A DNA stretch of 64,000 nucleotides from Actinobacillus lignieresii (GCF_900444945.1 NZ_UFRM01000001.1:692501-756500); one strand, 5' to 3'; positions 8,431 to 18,387 are shown, counted from the first letter of the stretch. Notes: generated from the sequence alone by a model not told the origin. Numbers and translations are program-made.

Positions 8431-9822
8431 ATGGGAGACGTTTCAAATAAAGGCTTGGCATGGATTGCCGCACTAGCGTTATTTATGCAAGCATTGGACG
8501 CAACTATTCTTAATACCGCCTTACCGGCGATTTCCGACAGTCTGAAAGAATCGCCGTTAGATATGCAAATGGCAATTATCAGCTATGCTTTGACCGTTGC
8601 CGCTTTGATTCCGTTAAGCGGCTGGTTAGCGGATAAATTCGGCACATTACGCGTATTTCGCAGTGCGATTTTGTTATTTGTATTAGGATCCTTCTCTTGT
8701 GCGTTGTCTTGGTCGTTAAACAGCTTAGTAGTGGCTCGTATCGTACAAGGTGTCGGCGGAGCATTAATGATGCCGGTTGCTCGTTTGACGATTATTCGTA
8801 GCATACCGAAAACGCAACTGGTCGCTACTTGGAATTTAATGGCGATGGCAGGTTTAACCGGACCGATCCTCGGGCCGATTTTAGGCGGCTGGTTGGTTAC
8901 TTATACCTCGTGGCATTGGATTTTCTTAATTAATATTCCGATCGGATTGCTAGGAATCGCTATTGCCGGCAGATATATGCCGAATCTCACACAACCGCCG
9001 CGTAAATTGGATTGGATCGGTTTCTTGCTATTTGCAAGCGGTTTAGTCGGATTAACGCTCGGTTTAGAATTTGCGGCGGAAGATACGGATAATGTTATGA
9101 GAGCCGTACCGATTTTAACGGTCGGTTTTATTCTTATCTGTGCCTATTGTCTTTATGCTTACCGAGTAGCGGAGCCGCTATTGCCTCTGGCGATGTTTAA
9201 GATTCGCACTTTCCGCATCGGTATTTTATCCAATATGTTGATTCGGTTAAGCGGTTCCGGTATCCCGTTTTTATTACCGTTAATGTTACAAGTCGCTTTT
9301 GGTTATAGTGCGGATATCGCCGGTTGGCTTATGGCACCTTTAGCATTAAGTTCGGTTCTGGCAAAGTCGTTTATCGGTTCGGTATTAGAAAAGCTGGGTT
9401 ATCGAAACGCCTTATTGATTAATGCGTTATTGATGACGTGCGCCATTATCGGAATGTCGTTCTTAGACGCTCAATCACCGCTTTGGCTATTTATTTTATT
9501 GGTGATGTGGTTCGGGACTTGTATGTCGTTTATGTTTACCGCAGTAAATACTTTGACGGTGTGCGATTTAAGCGATCAATACGCCAGTGCCGGTTCAACC
9601 ATGATGAGTGTGGTTCAGCAAGTCGGTATCGGAATAGGAATAGCGGTATCTGCCGTGATTCTCGGTATGTATCGTGCGAATATCGGTGAAACGGACGCAT
9701 TATTAACGCAGGCATTCAGTTATACTTTCCTTACCTCGGCAATATTCGGGTTAATATTGGCACTTAATATTGCCCGTTTAGCTCAACAAGACGGCAATCA
9801 TTTACATAGTAAAACGGCATAA
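8431..9822 (+). CDS. mdtD: MdtD-like major facilitator drug/solute exporter
   Basis: A 463-aa inner-membrane proton antiporter of the major facilitator superfamily, DHA2 (14-span) group. The start resembles E. coli MdtD: a first helix with FMQALDATILNTALPAI, then SPLDMQM and the motif-A loop GWLADKFGTLRVF near residue 66. The antiporter motif C region (GLTGPILGPILGG) is near residue 143. Substrates are unknown. An upstream ATG at 8419 exists, but the GAGG site lies between the two, six bases before 8431, so 8431 is the better start. No mdtABC genes adjoin it, unlike in E. coli, so it stands alone here. Confidence 0.85.
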   Translation: MGDVSNKGLAWIAALALFMQALDATILNTALPAISDSLKESPLDMQMAIISYALTVAALIPLSGWLADKFGTLRVFRSAILLFVLGSFSCALSWSLNSLVVARIVQGVGGALMMPVARLTIIRSIPKTQLVATWNLMAMAGLTGPILGPILGGWLVTYTSWHWIFLINIPIGLLGIAIAGRYMPNLTQPPRKLDWIGFLLFASGLVGLTLGLEFAAEDTDNVMRAVPILTVGFILICAYCLYAYRVAEPLLPLAMFKIRTFRIGILSNMLIRLSGSGIPFLLPLMLQVAFGYSADIAGWLMAPLALSSVLAKSFIGSVLEKLGYRNALLINALLMTCAIIGMSFLDAQSPLWLFILLVMWFGTCMSFMFTAVNTLTVCDLSDQYASAGSTMMSVVQQVGIGIGIAVSAVILGMYRANIGETDALLTQAFSYTFLTSAIFGLILALNIARLAQQDGNHLHSKTA

Positions 9823-9823
9823 A

Positions 9824-9847
9824 AAAACGGTCTTAATGACCGTTTTT
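9824..9847. terminator. Bidirectional terminator between mdtD and the lipoprotein gene
   Basis: AAAAACGGTC-TTAAT-GACCGTTTTT has A and T tracts on both sides and lies between two convergent genes, so it can end transcripts from both. Confidence 0.8.
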
Positions 9848-9855
9848 GTTTAAAT

Positions 9856-9999
9856 CTAGTTTAGAGAAAACTCTTTGGTTGTTGATTCGTATTTAATCCC
9901 GGAATTTGAACCTTCCGCTCCGTTAAAATAAACGTTTTTAGATTGCGAACAAGCACTAATTGCCAAAATGCTTGCGACTAACAAAATCACTTTTTTCAT
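9856..9999 (-). CDS. Small lipoprotein, 47 aa
   Basis: A 47-aa peptide with a lipoprotein signal: MKKVILLVASILAISAC, where the lipobox AISAC predicts lipidation of Cys17. The mature part is only about 31 polar residues. The family is not recognised; such small lipoproteins are usually anchored in the outer or inner membrane. A longer open frame exists upstream (to 10050), but GAGG lies seven bases before the ATG at 9999, which fixes the start. It sits 53 bases downstream of glnS in the same direction and could be cotranscribed with it. Confidence 0.65.
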   Translation of the reverse strand: MKKVILLVASILAISACSQSKNVYFNGAEGSNSGIKYESTTKEFSLN

Positions 10000-10052
10000 A
10001 TTGCCTCGAATAGTGTAAAAAAGCAGCCGTTTTTGACCGCTTATTATCAAAA

Positions 10053-11723
10053 TTAAGCCGTAAAGCCTTCTTTTAAACTTACGGTTAGGTTAAACACTAG
10101 ATTTTCAGCCGAACCGTCTTTACTGTCTAAGCAGTAATAGCCTTCACGTTCGAATTGGTAGCCTTGTTCCGCTTTCGCATTAACGAGGCTCGGCTCAACG
10201 AAGCCGTGTTTGATTACCAGTGATTCCGGATTTAATACCGTATTAATATCGTCTTCTGCACCCGGATTCGCTACCGTGAATAAACGATTGTAAATACGGA
10301 ATTCCGCCGGTTTATTATCTTCTGCAGATACCCAGTGAATCACACCTTTTACTTTGCGGCCGTCAGCCGGGTTTTTACCTAACGTTTCCGGATCATAAGT
10401 ACAGAAAATCGTGGTAATTTTACCGTTTTCGTCTTTTTCTACACGTTCGGCTTTAATCACATACGCATTACGTAAGCGTACTTCTTTGCCTAATACTAAA
10501 CGTTTGTACTGTTTATTCGCTTCTTCACGGAAGTCCGCTTCATCAATATAAAGTTCACGAGTAAACGGTAAATCGCGCTCGCCTAATTCCAGACGGTTCG
10601 GGTGATTCGGTGCTTTTAGGATTTCTTTATCACCAAAGTTTTCAATCACAACACGAACTGGGTTGATTACTGCCATTGCACGCGGTGCGTTTTCGTTTAA
10701 ATCTTCACGAATACAAGCCTCAAGTGCAGAGTATTCCACTACGTTATCTTGTTTGGTCACACCGATACGGCGGCAAAATTCACGTAATGAAGCAGGAGTA
10801 TAACCACGACGACGTAAACCTGAAATGGTCGGCATACGCGGGTCATTCCAACCGTCCACCGTACCGTCTGTTACCAATTTCAATAATTTACGTTTAGAAG
10901 TGAGCGTACCTTCTAAATTTAAACGAGAAAATTCGTATTGGTGCGGTAATGGACGCTCGATAGAAATATTTTCAAGCACCCAATCGTATAAACGGCGGTT
11001 ATCTTGGAATTCAAGCGTACATAACGAGTGAGTAATACGTTCAATCGCATCTGAAATACAGTGTGTGAAATCGTACATCGGATAGATGCACCATTTATCA
11101 CCGGTTTGGTGATGGTGAGCAAATTTGACACGATAGATAACCGGGTCACGCATTACGATAAACGGTGATGCCATATCAATTTTGGCACGTAAACACGCTT
11201 TGCCTTCTTCAAACTCACCGTTTTTCATTTTTTCAAATAACGCTAAGTTTTCTTCCACGCTACGGTCACGGTATGGGCTGTTTTTGCCCGGCTCAGTTAA
11301 CGTACCACGATATTCACGCATTTCATCTGGTGATAATTCGCATACATAAGCTAAGCCTTTATTGATTAATTCAACGGCGTAAGTATAAAGTTGGTCGAAG
11401 TAATCTGAGGCATAGCGTGGTTCGCCCTCCCATTTAAAGCCCAACCATTCCACATCTTGTTTAATGGAATCCACATATTCCACATCTTCTTTTACCGGGT
11501 TGGTGTCATCAAAACGTAAGTTACATTTGCCTTTGTACTCTTGAGCGATACCAAAGTTTAAGCAAATCGATTTTGCATGACCAATGTGTAAATAGCCGTT
11601 TGGCTCAGGCGGGAAACGGGTGTAAACGTTATTATGCTTACCGCTTGCTAAATCTTCATCAATAATATGGGTAATAAAATTGGCTCGAGTTTCTGTTTCA
11701 GCCGTTAAAATGTCTTCGCTCAT
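10053..11723 (-). CDS. glnS: Glutaminyl-tRNA synthetase
   Basis: GlnS charges tRNA-Gln with glutamine. The 556-aa protein is a class I synthetase with the HIGH-type motif [15 protein letters not shown] near residue 35 and the KMSKS-like motif [11 protein letters not shown] near residue 270; the C-terminal beta-barrel anticodon-binding domain follows. The open frame extends 21 codons further upstream, but [16 protein letters not shown] matches the family start and lies after a purine-rich site. The presence of GlnS means Gln-tRNA is made directly rather than by amidation. Confidence 0.96.
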   Translation of the reverse strand: MSEDILTAETETRANFITHIIDEDLASGKHNNVYTRFPPEPNGYLHIGHAKSICLNFGIAQEYKGKCNLRFDDTNPVKEDVEYVDSIKQDVEWLGFKWEGEPRYASDYFDQLYTYAVELINKGLAYVCELSPDEMREYRGTLTEPGKNSPYRDRSVEENLALFEKMKNGEFEEGKACLRAKIDMASPFIVMRDPVIYRVKFAHHHQTGDKWCIYPMYDFTHCISDAIERITHSLCTLEFQDNRRLYDWVLENISIERPLPHQYEFSRLNLEGTLTSKRKLLKLVTDGTVDGWNDPRMPTISGLRRRGYTPASLREFCRRIGVTKQDNVVEYSALEACIREDLNENAPRAMAVINPVRVVIENFGDKEILKAPNHPNRLELGERDLPFTRELYIDEADFREEANKQYKRLVLGKEVRLRNAYVIKAERVEKDENGKITTIFCTYDPETLGKNPADGRKVKGVIHWVSAEDNKPAEFRIYNRLFTVANPGAEDDINTVLNPESLVIKHGFVEPSLVNAKAEQGYQFEREGYYCLDSKDGSAENLVFNLTVSLKEGFTA

Positions 11724-11946
11724 AATTTTCTCTAGTTTTTGAATAAAATAACAATAAATTCTACACGTTTTGAGTTGCCAGCTCAAGCAGTTAGATGTTG
11801 GCAGTAATTTGCAAATATTTAAGAAAAAATAACCGCTTTTCTTTTAATGCTAGATTTTCTTCGGATGTTTAAATTGGATTAAATAATCTTAATTTTAATA
11901 TGGGTATTGAGTCTGCTACAATATATTTTTTAAAAGGAGTCTTTCA

Positions 11947-12642
11947 ATGAATTATTCAAATAAATCAAGATTAAATTTAGCTGATTTTATCGTGTTATCA
12001 GTCTTGTTTTTCGGCTATTTCTCTGCGGTGTCGATATGGGGATATTTTTATGCACCTGTACTTGACCCAATTTCTGCGTCTTCATTTTCCGATGAAGCTA
12101 ACTGGTTTACGATCACTATAGAATTATGTGTGTTAATTGTCGCATTTATCTACCTTTATTTAAGACGGTTTGATTTTTCTCTTATTCCGATATCAGTAGG
12201 AAAAAGTACCTTGCCTTGGGCATTAGGCTTAGTGCTCTTAGGCGCATTACTCAGTGATACTCTGCTTTACGGTGGTTATTGGCTTATCAGTGGGGAAAAT
12301 CCTTTCCTAGGCGTTGCTAAAGTTGAATCGTTTGTTTCTCATATTAGTATAGGTTTACTGGTGTTTGCTTTCGTTAATGGATTTTACGAAGAGCTGTTTT
12401 TTATGGGATTGGCATTCGCGGTTAAGCCGGAACATACTCAAAAGGCGCTGGTTTTAAGTGTATTTGTACGGTTTATTTTCCATATTTACCAAGGGTTAGC
12501 TTCCGCTTTTGCCATAGTATTAACCGGTGTTGCCTTTATTTTATTGCGTAAAAAAGTCGATTCTATCGTACCGTTTATTTTAGCTCACGCTGTTTTTGAC
12601 CTGTTTGGTGCGGGGATTATTGGCTTATTGTTAAGCTTATAG
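11947..12642 (+). CDS. CPBP-type intramembrane protease-like protein
   Basis: A 231-aa membrane protein with six to seven hydrophobic segments and the signature blocks of the CPBP (CAAX protease / bacteriocin-processing, Abi) family: FYEELFF near residue 145, FIFHIYQG near residue 177 and LAHAVFD near residue 217. The paired glutamates and both histidines expected as catalytic or metal-site residues are visible, but the arginine usual in EExxxR appears to be methionine here. Function in this organism is unknown; relatives process membrane proteins or give immunity to peptides. It is preceded by AGGAG. Confidence 0.75.
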   Translation: MNYSNKSRLNLADFIVLSVLFFGYFSAVSIWGYFYAPVLDPISASSFSDEANWFTITIELCVLIVAFIYLYLRRFDFSLIPISVGKSTLPWALGLVLLGALLSDTLLYGGYWLISGENPFLGVAKVESFVSHISIGLLVFAFVNGFYEELFFMGLAFAVKPEHTQKALVLSVFVRFIFHIYQGLASAFAIVLTGVAFILLRKKVDSIVPFILAHAVFDLFGAGIIGLLLSL

Positions 12643-12733
12643 CCTCAATATATCCTTCTTGAAGCGGTAACTTGGGGAAAGCACTGCATCAAAAGCATAT
12701 CCGAAAGGTGTTTTAGCTGAGGCTAATAACAAT

Positions 12734-12782
12734 ACAAGCGGTCAAATTCTTTGCAAAAGTTGCAAAGAATTTGACCGCTTGT
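12734..12782. terminator. Perfect inverted pair of uptake sequences between convergent genes
   Basis: Two complete uptake cores face each other: ACAAGCGGTC (12734-12743) and GACCGCTTGT (12773-12782). The matching continues inward, giving an uninterrupted stem of about 23 bp with a 3-base loop. It lies between the convergent CPBP and efp genes and probably works as a terminator for both. Confidence 0.8.
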
Positions 12783-12803
12783 AAAAATTATTAATCGTTT
12801 TGA

Positions 12804-13370
12804 TTATTTCACACGTGAAACATATTCGCCAGAGCGGGTATCGACACGGATTACTTCACCGATTTGAACGAATAATGGCACGTTTACTACCGCACCGGTG
12901 CTTAATGTGGCCGGTTTGCCGCCGGTACCTGCAGTGTCGCCTTTTAAGCCCGGATCGGTTTCAACGATCTCAAGTTCAACGAAGTTTGGTGGCGTTACCG
13001 CGATTGCAGAGCCGTTCCATAAAGTGACGATACATTCTGCGTTATCAACCAACCATTTAACATTGTCACCTAGTGCTTTGCTATCTACAGAGATTTGTTC
13101 AAACGTTTCAGGGTGCATAAAGTACCAGAAATCACCATCGTTGTAAGAGTAGTTGTAGTTAGAATCAACAACATCAGCAGCTTCAACAGTTGAGCCTGAT
13201 TTAAAGTTGATTTCTAATACTTTACCGGAAATTAATTTACGGATTTTAGTACGGGTAAATGCTTGGCCTTTCCCCGGTTTTACGAATTCGTTTTCAACGA
13301 TAACACAAGGTTCACCATCTTGGATAAATTTTAAACCTTTTTTAAAGTCGTTAGTGCTGTAATTAGCCAT
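12804..13370 (-). CDS. efp: Translation elongation factor P
   Basis: EF-P binds ribosomes stalled on polyproline runs and stimulates peptide bond formation. The 188-aa protein has the three beta-barrel domain layout. The modification site is the loop [10 protein letters not shown], with Lys34 at the position that is beta-lysylated in E. coli. The modifying-pathway gene epmB is only about 0.8 kb away on the opposite strand. The open frame extends 28 codons upstream, but [12 protein letters not shown] matches the family start and follows GAGGA. Confidence 0.97.
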   Translation of the reverse strand: MANYSTNDFKKGLKFIQDGEPCVIVENEFVKPGKGQAFTRTKIRKLISGKVLEINFKSGSTVEAADVVDSNYNYSYNDGDFWYFMHPETFEQISVDSKALGDNVKWLVDNAECIVTLWNGSAIAVTPPNFVELEIVETDPGLKGDTAGTGGKPATLSTGAVVNVPLFVQIGEVIRVDTRSGEYVSRVK

Positions 13371-13520
13371 TGGTTCCTCAATAATTAACAAGAAATTAAC
13401 AAAATTTAGAAATCCGCTATTGGATTTGTCAAAAAGACCCATATAATACAGCAATTAGCGAAAGATCTCTAAAAGTTTTTACGCTATACTTCAAAAATCT
13501 TGTTTTATAAGGGAAACTCA

Positions 13521-14087
13521 ATGAAAAAAGTTATTACGCTTTCTGCCGTCATCGCATTATCTATCGCAACCGTTGCGGAAGCAAAGCGCGGCGGTTCGTC
13601 TCGTTCGGTAACGGGTAAACCGATTGCGGCACAAAAAACGCAGTCTATTCATTCAAATACGCAAAAAGATGCGACATTTGATAATACGCAAAATCGTGCG
13701 ATCCCGAATCAACAACAAGCACAAGCGAGCGGCGGTAACCGGTTAGCGAGTTTTGCAACCGGTGCGGCGGCAGGTTATGTGTTAAGTGAAATGCTTGCGC
13801 CGACCGAAGCACAAGCGCAAACTCAGACACAGCAAGCTGCGGCGACAACTCAGCCGCAAGCGGTTGAAAATGCACAAAATGCTGCAAATACCGCACCGGC
13901 TGCAGTAGCGACATTTAAGAGCATTGGTGGTCAAGTTGATCCGTTCTTAGTTGAAAAAACAGACGGCTATCGCCGTTATTGTATTTCTGGCGTGCAGTAT
14001 TTAATTGCAGCCCAAGGTAGTCCGTCTGCGCCGGTTGTAATGGTTAATCCAAACGGTTCACCGCTTGCGTGTAATTTAGTACAATAA
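13521..14087 (+). CDS. Secreted Ala/Gln-rich protein of unknown function
   Basis: A 188-aa exported protein that I do not recognise. It has a Sec signal peptide (MKKVITLSAVIALSIATVAEA), a Gln/Ala/Thr-rich low-complexity middle, a small-residue hydrophobic segment ASFATGAAAGYVLSEML near residues 76-92, and a more ordered C-terminus with two cysteines (RYCISG and PLACNL) that could form a disulfide. The AAGGGA site before the ATG at 13521 favours this start over an upstream alternative at 13500. It is divergent from efp and is followed by a terminator. Confidence 0.6.
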   Translation: MKKVITLSAVIALSIATVAEAKRGGSSRSVTGKPIAAQKTQSIHSNTQKDATFDNTQNRAIPNQQQAQASGGNRLASFATGAAAGYVLSEMLAPTEAQAQTQTQQAAATTQPQAVENAQNAANTAPAAVATFKSIGGQVDPFLVEKTDGYRRYCISGVQYLIAAQGSPSAPVVMVNPNGSPLACNLVQ

Positions 14088-14101
14088 TTTCTAATTTTGC
14101 G

Positions 14102-14127
14102 GAGGGGCGTAGTATTACGCCCTTTTT
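14102..14127 (+). terminator. Terminator after the secreted-protein gene
   Basis: The stem GGGCGTA...TACGCCC is followed by TTTTTT about 20 bases after the stop. The arm resembles the small dispersed palindrome at 14147 and may be a related copy used as a terminator. Confidence 0.65.
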
Positions 14128-14146
14128 TGTTTTTTATTAATATTTA

Positions 14147-14170
14147 GGGTGTATGCAATACACCTCTACG
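14147..14170 (-). repeat. Small palindromic repeat upstream of epmB
   Basis: GGGTGTATGCAATACACC is an almost perfect palindrome ending four bases before the epmB ATG (CTCTACGAATT follows). The complement, CGTAGAGGTGTATTGCATAC, resembles 4205-4228. Being so close to the start codon it could fold over the epmB ribosome site. Confidence 0.45.
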
Positions 14171-14174
14171 AATT

Positions 14175-15176
14175 ATGCAACCAATCCTAATTGAATCTTC
14201 CAAACCCGAATGGCTTATTGAATTAGCGCAGGCCTTTAATGATCCTACCGCATTATTAGAATATCTTGAGCTGAATCCGCAAGCGTTTGAAACGGCAATA
14301 ACAGCACGTAAATTGTTTGCATTACGTGTGCCTCGTCCGTTTGTGGAAAAAATGCAAAAGGGCGATAAAAATGACCCGCTTTTTTTACAAGCGATGTCGG
14401 CGGCGGCGGAGTTTTTACAGGCGGAAGGTTTTGTGCAAGATCCGTTGGAGGAACAGCACAGCCCCGCTCCCAATATTTTGCATAAATACCATAATCGTTT
14501 GCTGTTTATGATTAAGAACAGTTGTGCGATTAATTGCCGCTATTGTTTCCGCCGTCATTTCCCTTATGATGACGTAAAAAGCGGTAAAGCGGTTTGGCAA
14601 CAAGGACTGGACTATATTGCGGCACATACGGAATTAGAAGAAGTGATTTTCTCCGGCGGTGATCCGCTGATGGCGAAAGACAGTGAATTAGACTGGCTGA
14701 TTTCCGCTTTGGAACAGATTCCTCATATCAAAACTTTACGTATTCACACCCGTTTACCGGTGGTGATTCCGAGCCGTATCACCGAACAATTGTGTGACCG
14801 ATTATCAAAATCTCGTTTAAAAGTGGTAATAGTGACTCATATCAATCACCCTAACGAAGTGGATGAGGTTTTAGTCGAAAGGTTGAATAAGTTACGCCAA
14901 GCAAATGTTGTGTTACTCAATCAATCCGTTTTACTCAAAGGAGTAAACGATAATGCGCAAACATTGAAAGCATTAAGCGATAAATTATTTGATAGCGGCG
15001 TACTGCCGTATTATTTACATTTATTGGATAAAGTGGAGGGCGCAAGTCATTTCTTTATCGAAGATAGACAAGCGGCGGAAATTTATAAAGAACTGCAGAG
15101 AATAACATCGGGTTATTTAGTACCGAAATTAGCCAGAGAAATTGCGAGAGAGCCAAATAAAACATTGATGGGATAG
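14175..15176 (+). CDS. epmB: EF-P (R)-beta-lysine pathway 2,3-aminomutase EpmB
   Basis: EpmB is a radical-SAM, PLP-dependent lysine 2,3-aminomutase that makes (R)-beta-lysine, which EpmA attaches to Lys34 of EF-P. The 333-aa protein has the [4Fe-4S] motif CAINCRYC near residue 116, then RRHFPYDD, the glycine-rich SAM motif SGGDPL near residue 157, and a C-terminal PLP region. Its substrate protein gene efp lies just upstream on the other strand. There is no clear ribosome site; a palindrome occupies the space where one would be expected. epmA is not in the window. Confidence 0.92.
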   Translation: MQPILIESSKPEWLIELAQAFNDPTALLEYLELNPQAFETAITARKLFALRVPRPFVEKMQKGDKNDPLFLQAMSAAAEFLQAEGFVQDPLEEQHSPAPNILHKYHNRLLFMIKNSCAINCRYCFRRHFPYDDVKSGKAVWQQGLDYIAAHTELEEVIFSGGDPLMAKDSELDWLISALEQIPHIKTLRIHTRLPVVIPSRITEQLCDRLSKSRLKVVIVTHINHPNEVDEVLVERLNKLRQANVVLLNQSVLLKGVNDNAQTLKALSDKLFDSGVLPYYLHLLDKVEGASHFFIEDRQAAEIYKELQRITSGYLVPKLAREIAREPNKTLMG

Positions 15177-15183
15177 CGTATAA

Positions 15184-15263
15184 ACAAGCGGTTAAATTTT
15201 GCTGATTTTGCAAATTTTGACCGCTTATATGCAAAAGGGCGAATAATCTTATTCGCCCTTTTT
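15184..15263. terminator. Paired uptake motifs plus bidirectional terminator
   Basis: Two hairpins lie between the convergent epmB and asnS genes. The first pairs ACAAGCGGTTAAATTT with its complement (15184-15227). The second is GGGCGAATAAT...ATTCGCCC (15237-15258) flanked by A and T tracts, a typical two-way terminator. Confidence 0.75.
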
Positions 15264-15275
15264 CGTTAGTTTCGA

Positions 15276-16679
15276 TTAGAAATTCGCATTACGCGGTGCA
15301 CGTGGGAACGGAATTACTTCACGGATATTTTGTAAACCGGTTACATAAACGATTAAACGTTCAAAACCTAAGCCGAAGCCGGAGTGCGGAACCGTACCGT
15401 ATTTACGTAAATCGCGGTACCACCAGTAATCTTCCGGATTTAAGCCCATTTCAACCATACGTGTGTCTAATACGTCTAAACGTTCTTCACGCTGTGAACC
15501 GCCGATAATCTCACCGATTCCCGGTGCTAATACGTCCATTGCCGCCACGGTTTTACCGTCATCATTTAAACGCATATAGAACGCTTTAATATCTTTCGGA
15601 TAGTTTTTTACCACCACAGGTGATTTAAAGTGTTCTTCAGCTAAGAAACGCTCGTGTTCGGAAGAAAGGTCAATCCCCCAAGATACAGGGAATTCAAACT
15701 CTTTGCCGGATTGTAATAAAATCTCAATGGCATCGGTATAATCCACTTGAGCGAACGGTGAGTTAATAAAGTTTTCTAAACGACTGATTGCGTCTTTATC
15801 AACGTGTTTGGCAAAGAATTCCATGTCATCTTTGCGTTCTTCAAGCACCGCGCGGAAAACGTATTTCAACATATCTTCCGCTAATTTAGCATTGTCGTTT
15901 AAGTCTGCGAATGCGACTTCCGGTTCCATCATCCAAAATTCGGCTAAGTGGCGAGTAGTGTTTGAATTTTCTGCACGGAAAGTCGGACCAAAGGTATAAA
16001 CTTTACTTAATGCGCAAGCATAGGTTTCGGCATTTAGCTGCCCCGATACAGTTAAGAATGACTCTTTACCAAAGAAATCTTGGTTAAAATCCACCTTTCC
16101 AGTCTCAGTACGAGGTAGGTTTTCTAAATCTAAGGTTGAAACACGGAACATTTCACCCGCACCTTCCGTATCCGATGCAGTAATTAAAGGCGTAGCCACC
16201 CAATAGAAGCCTTGTTCGTGGAAGAAACGGTGAATCGCTTGAGCTAAACAGTGGCGAACACGAGCTACCGCACCAATTAAGTTTGTGCGAGGGCGTAAGT
16301 GGGCAACTTCACGCAGATATTCGATAGAATGGCGTTTTGCTGCCATTGGGTACGTATCAGGATCTTCAACCCAACCAACCACTTCAACTGCAGATGCTTG
16401 TAATTCTACGGCTTGCCCTTCTGCCGGTGATTCTACTACTTTACCTCTTACAACAACGGAACAGCCGGCCGTTAGACGTAAAACCTCACTATTATAATTT
16501 GGTAAATCGTTATTAATAATGGCTTGAATTGGGTCAAAACAAGAACCGTCATAAACGGCTAAAAATGATAAACCTGCTTTTGAGTCACGGCGGGTACGTA
16601 CCCAACCGCGTACCGCAACTTCTTCGCCTACCGCAACTTTGCCTGATAGGATCTCCGAAACTGTTGGAAATTTAGACAT
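15276..16679 (-). CDS. asnS: Asparaginyl-tRNA synthetase
   Basis: AsnS charges tRNA-Asn. The 467-aa protein has an N-terminal OB-fold anticodon-binding domain ([16 protein letters not shown] near residue 24) and a class II catalytic core with motif 2 ([20 protein letters not shown] near residue 220) and motif 3 ([15 protein letters not shown] near residue 440). The start at 16679 ([11 protein letters not shown]) follows GAGGT; a start four codons upstream lacks a site. With GlnS present, both amide aminoacyl-tRNAs are made directly. Confidence 0.96.
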   Translation of the reverse strand: MSKFPTVSEILSGKVAVGEEVAVRGWVRTRRDSKAGLSFLAVYDGSCFDPIQAIINNDLPNYNSEVLRLTAGCSVVVRGKVVESPAEGQAVELQASAVEVVGWVEDPDTYPMAAKRHSIEYLREVAHLRPRTNLIGAVARVRHCLAQAIHRFFHEQGFYWVATPLITASDTEGAGEMFRVSTLDLENLPRTETGKVDFNQDFFGKESFLTVSGQLNAETYACALSKVYTFGPTFRAENSNTTRHLAEFWMMEPEVAFADLNDNAKLAEDMLKYVFRAVLEERKDDMEFFAKHVDKDAISRLENFINSPFAQVDYTDAIEILLQSGKEFEFPVSWGIDLSSEHERFLAEEHFKSPVVVKNYPKDIKAFYMRLNDDGKTVAAMDVLAPGIGEIIGGSQREERLDVLDTRMVEMGLNPEDYWWYRDLRKYGTVPHSGFGLGFERLIVYVTGLQNIREVIPFPRAPRNANF

Positions 16680-16866
16680 TGAATACCTCAATCTTTATGG
16701 TGAGTTTTACAGAAAATAATCGTTCGGTATTTTACAAGAATAAGTAAGGAAATAAAGGAAATTGTCGATTTTTTTGGATATTTACGCCTTTCTAAGAAAA
16801 ATAAATTGAAAATCCTTGATGAATCTTTATCCTTAACAAAAATTTCTTATATACGCGTTCCAGACT

Positions 16867-18273
16867 ATGTTTACCCGTTCTAAAACTTTCACTTTTCAAT
16901 TACATCGTTTTTTGCATAGAAAGATTCATCAAACACACCAAATATCTCGAAAAAGCGTTGAATTTACTTGTTTATTTATCGGTGCGGCTTTAGTCGCGTT
17001 TTTTTCCTTAGGGTTTGCTAAGCTGGCGGAGTTCGGTTTACATCTCAATGCGCAATGGACGAGCGCATATCCGCTCGCCGTTTGGGTTGTTATGCCGTTA
17101 GGTATGGCTTTTCTCGCTTGGTTTACTGTGAAATATACGCCTTATGTGGCAGGAAGCGGTATTCCGCAAGTGATTGCGTCGATGAGTTTACCTCATGGTG
17201 CAATAAAAGGTAAATTAGTCGCGTTTGGACAAACGTTATGGAAAATCCCGCTCACTTTCTTAGCGATGATCTGCGGTGCTTCCGTCGGGCGAGAAGGCCC
17301 TTCCGTTCAGGTCGGGGCGGCGGTAATGTTGGCATGGGGGAATTTCTGCCGTAAGCATGGCTATGCATTTAAAGGATTGAGCGCAAATGAACTTATGGCG
17401 GCAGGTGCGGGAGGCGGATTGGCGGCGGCATTCAATGCTCCGCTTGCCGGCGTGATTTTTGCCATAGAAGAACTGGGAAGAGGCGTTCTGTTACGCTGGG
17501 GCAGACGAGTCGTACTCGGTGTGTTGGCTTCGGGCTTTATTTTGATTGCGCTTGAAGGGAATAATCCTTATTTTCCTCAGTATCAGGGGGCGACTTCCGT
17601 CCCTAAAATGATCTTGTGGGTGGCGTTATGCGGTACGGTATGCGGAGTACTGGGCGGCATATTTGCCCGTTTATTAGCAAAAGGCGTAGCCGGCGTTTCT
17701 CCCCCTAAAATTAGGGGCTGGGTTCGCCGACACCCTATCTATATTGCGTTTATATTAGGATTAGTCCTTGCCGCATTGGGACATTTCTCTCAAGGTCAGA
17801 CCTACGGCACGGGATATGATGTCGCGGCAAGAGCTTTAGAGGGCGAAGAAATCACACCGCAAGCGGTCGGAATTGCCAAACTCTTTGCAACGGTCGCCAC
17901 TTATTGGACGGGTATTGCCGGCGGAATATTTACGCCGTCTTTAACAATAGGTGCGGGAATCGGCAGCGAAATATGGTTTTTGAGCGGCGGTACGGTTGAT
18001 CAGCGATTATTGGTTTTATTGTGTATGGCGGCGTTTTTGGCAGGTGCAACGCAGTCGCCGATCAGTGCCAGCGTAGTCGTTATGGAAATGACGGGGAGCC
18101 AACCGGTTCTTTTTTGGGTGCTGATTGCAAGCCTGATTGCCTCAATCGTTTCCCGCTATTTTTGTCCAAAACCTTTTTATCACTTGGCTGCGGGTCGTTT
18201 CAGACAAAGAGTACAGGAAGAAGAAAAACGTGAGAAATCCCTTCTAAAACAAGAAGATAAAAGGATTAAATAA
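16867..18273 (+). CDS. clcA: ClC-type H+/Cl- exchange transporter
   Basis: A 468-aa inner-membrane protein of the ClC family, which exchanges chloride for protons and supports acid resistance in E. coli. The signature loops are all visible: GSGIPQV near residue 97 (central serine), GREGPSVQVGAA near residue 141 with the gating glutamate, and GGIFTPSLTIGAGIG near residue 357. The paired glutamates in FAIEEL near residue 200 sit where ClC-ec1 has its proton-relay glutamate, which favours an exchanger over a channel. There is no clear ribosome site and the basic 30-residue N-terminal tail is long, so the start is uncertain. Confidence 0.9.
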   Translation: MFTRSKTFTFQLHRFLHRKIHQTHQISRKSVEFTCLFIGAALVAFFSLGFAKLAEFGLHLNAQWTSAYPLAVWVVMPLGMAFLAWFTVKYTPYVAGSGIPQVIASMSLPHGAIKGKLVAFGQTLWKIPLTFLAMICGASVGREGPSVQVGAAVMLAWGNFCRKHGYAFKGLSANELMAAGAGGGLAAAFNAPLAGVIFAIEELGRGVLLRWGRRVVLGVLASGFILIALEGNNPYFPQYQGATSVPKMILWVALCGTVCGVLGGIFARLLAKGVAGVSPPKIRGWVRRHPIYIAFILGLVLAALGHFSQGQTYGTGYDVAARALEGEEITPQAVGIAKLFATVATYWTGIAGGIFTPSLTIGAGIGSEIWFLSGGTVDQRLLVLLCMAAFLAGATQSPISASVVVMEMTGSQPVLFWVLIASLIASIVSRYFCPKPFYHLAAGRFRQRVQEEEKREKSLLKQEDKRIK

Positions 18274-18387
18274 AAATATTATATTTTATTTAAAATATTT
18301 GGAACTTTTTTAAAACGGCTCAGTCTTAAATAACGCTAACTGACAGAATTTATGTAAGTTTTTTTCATTTCCTTAGGTAAGACCTCC

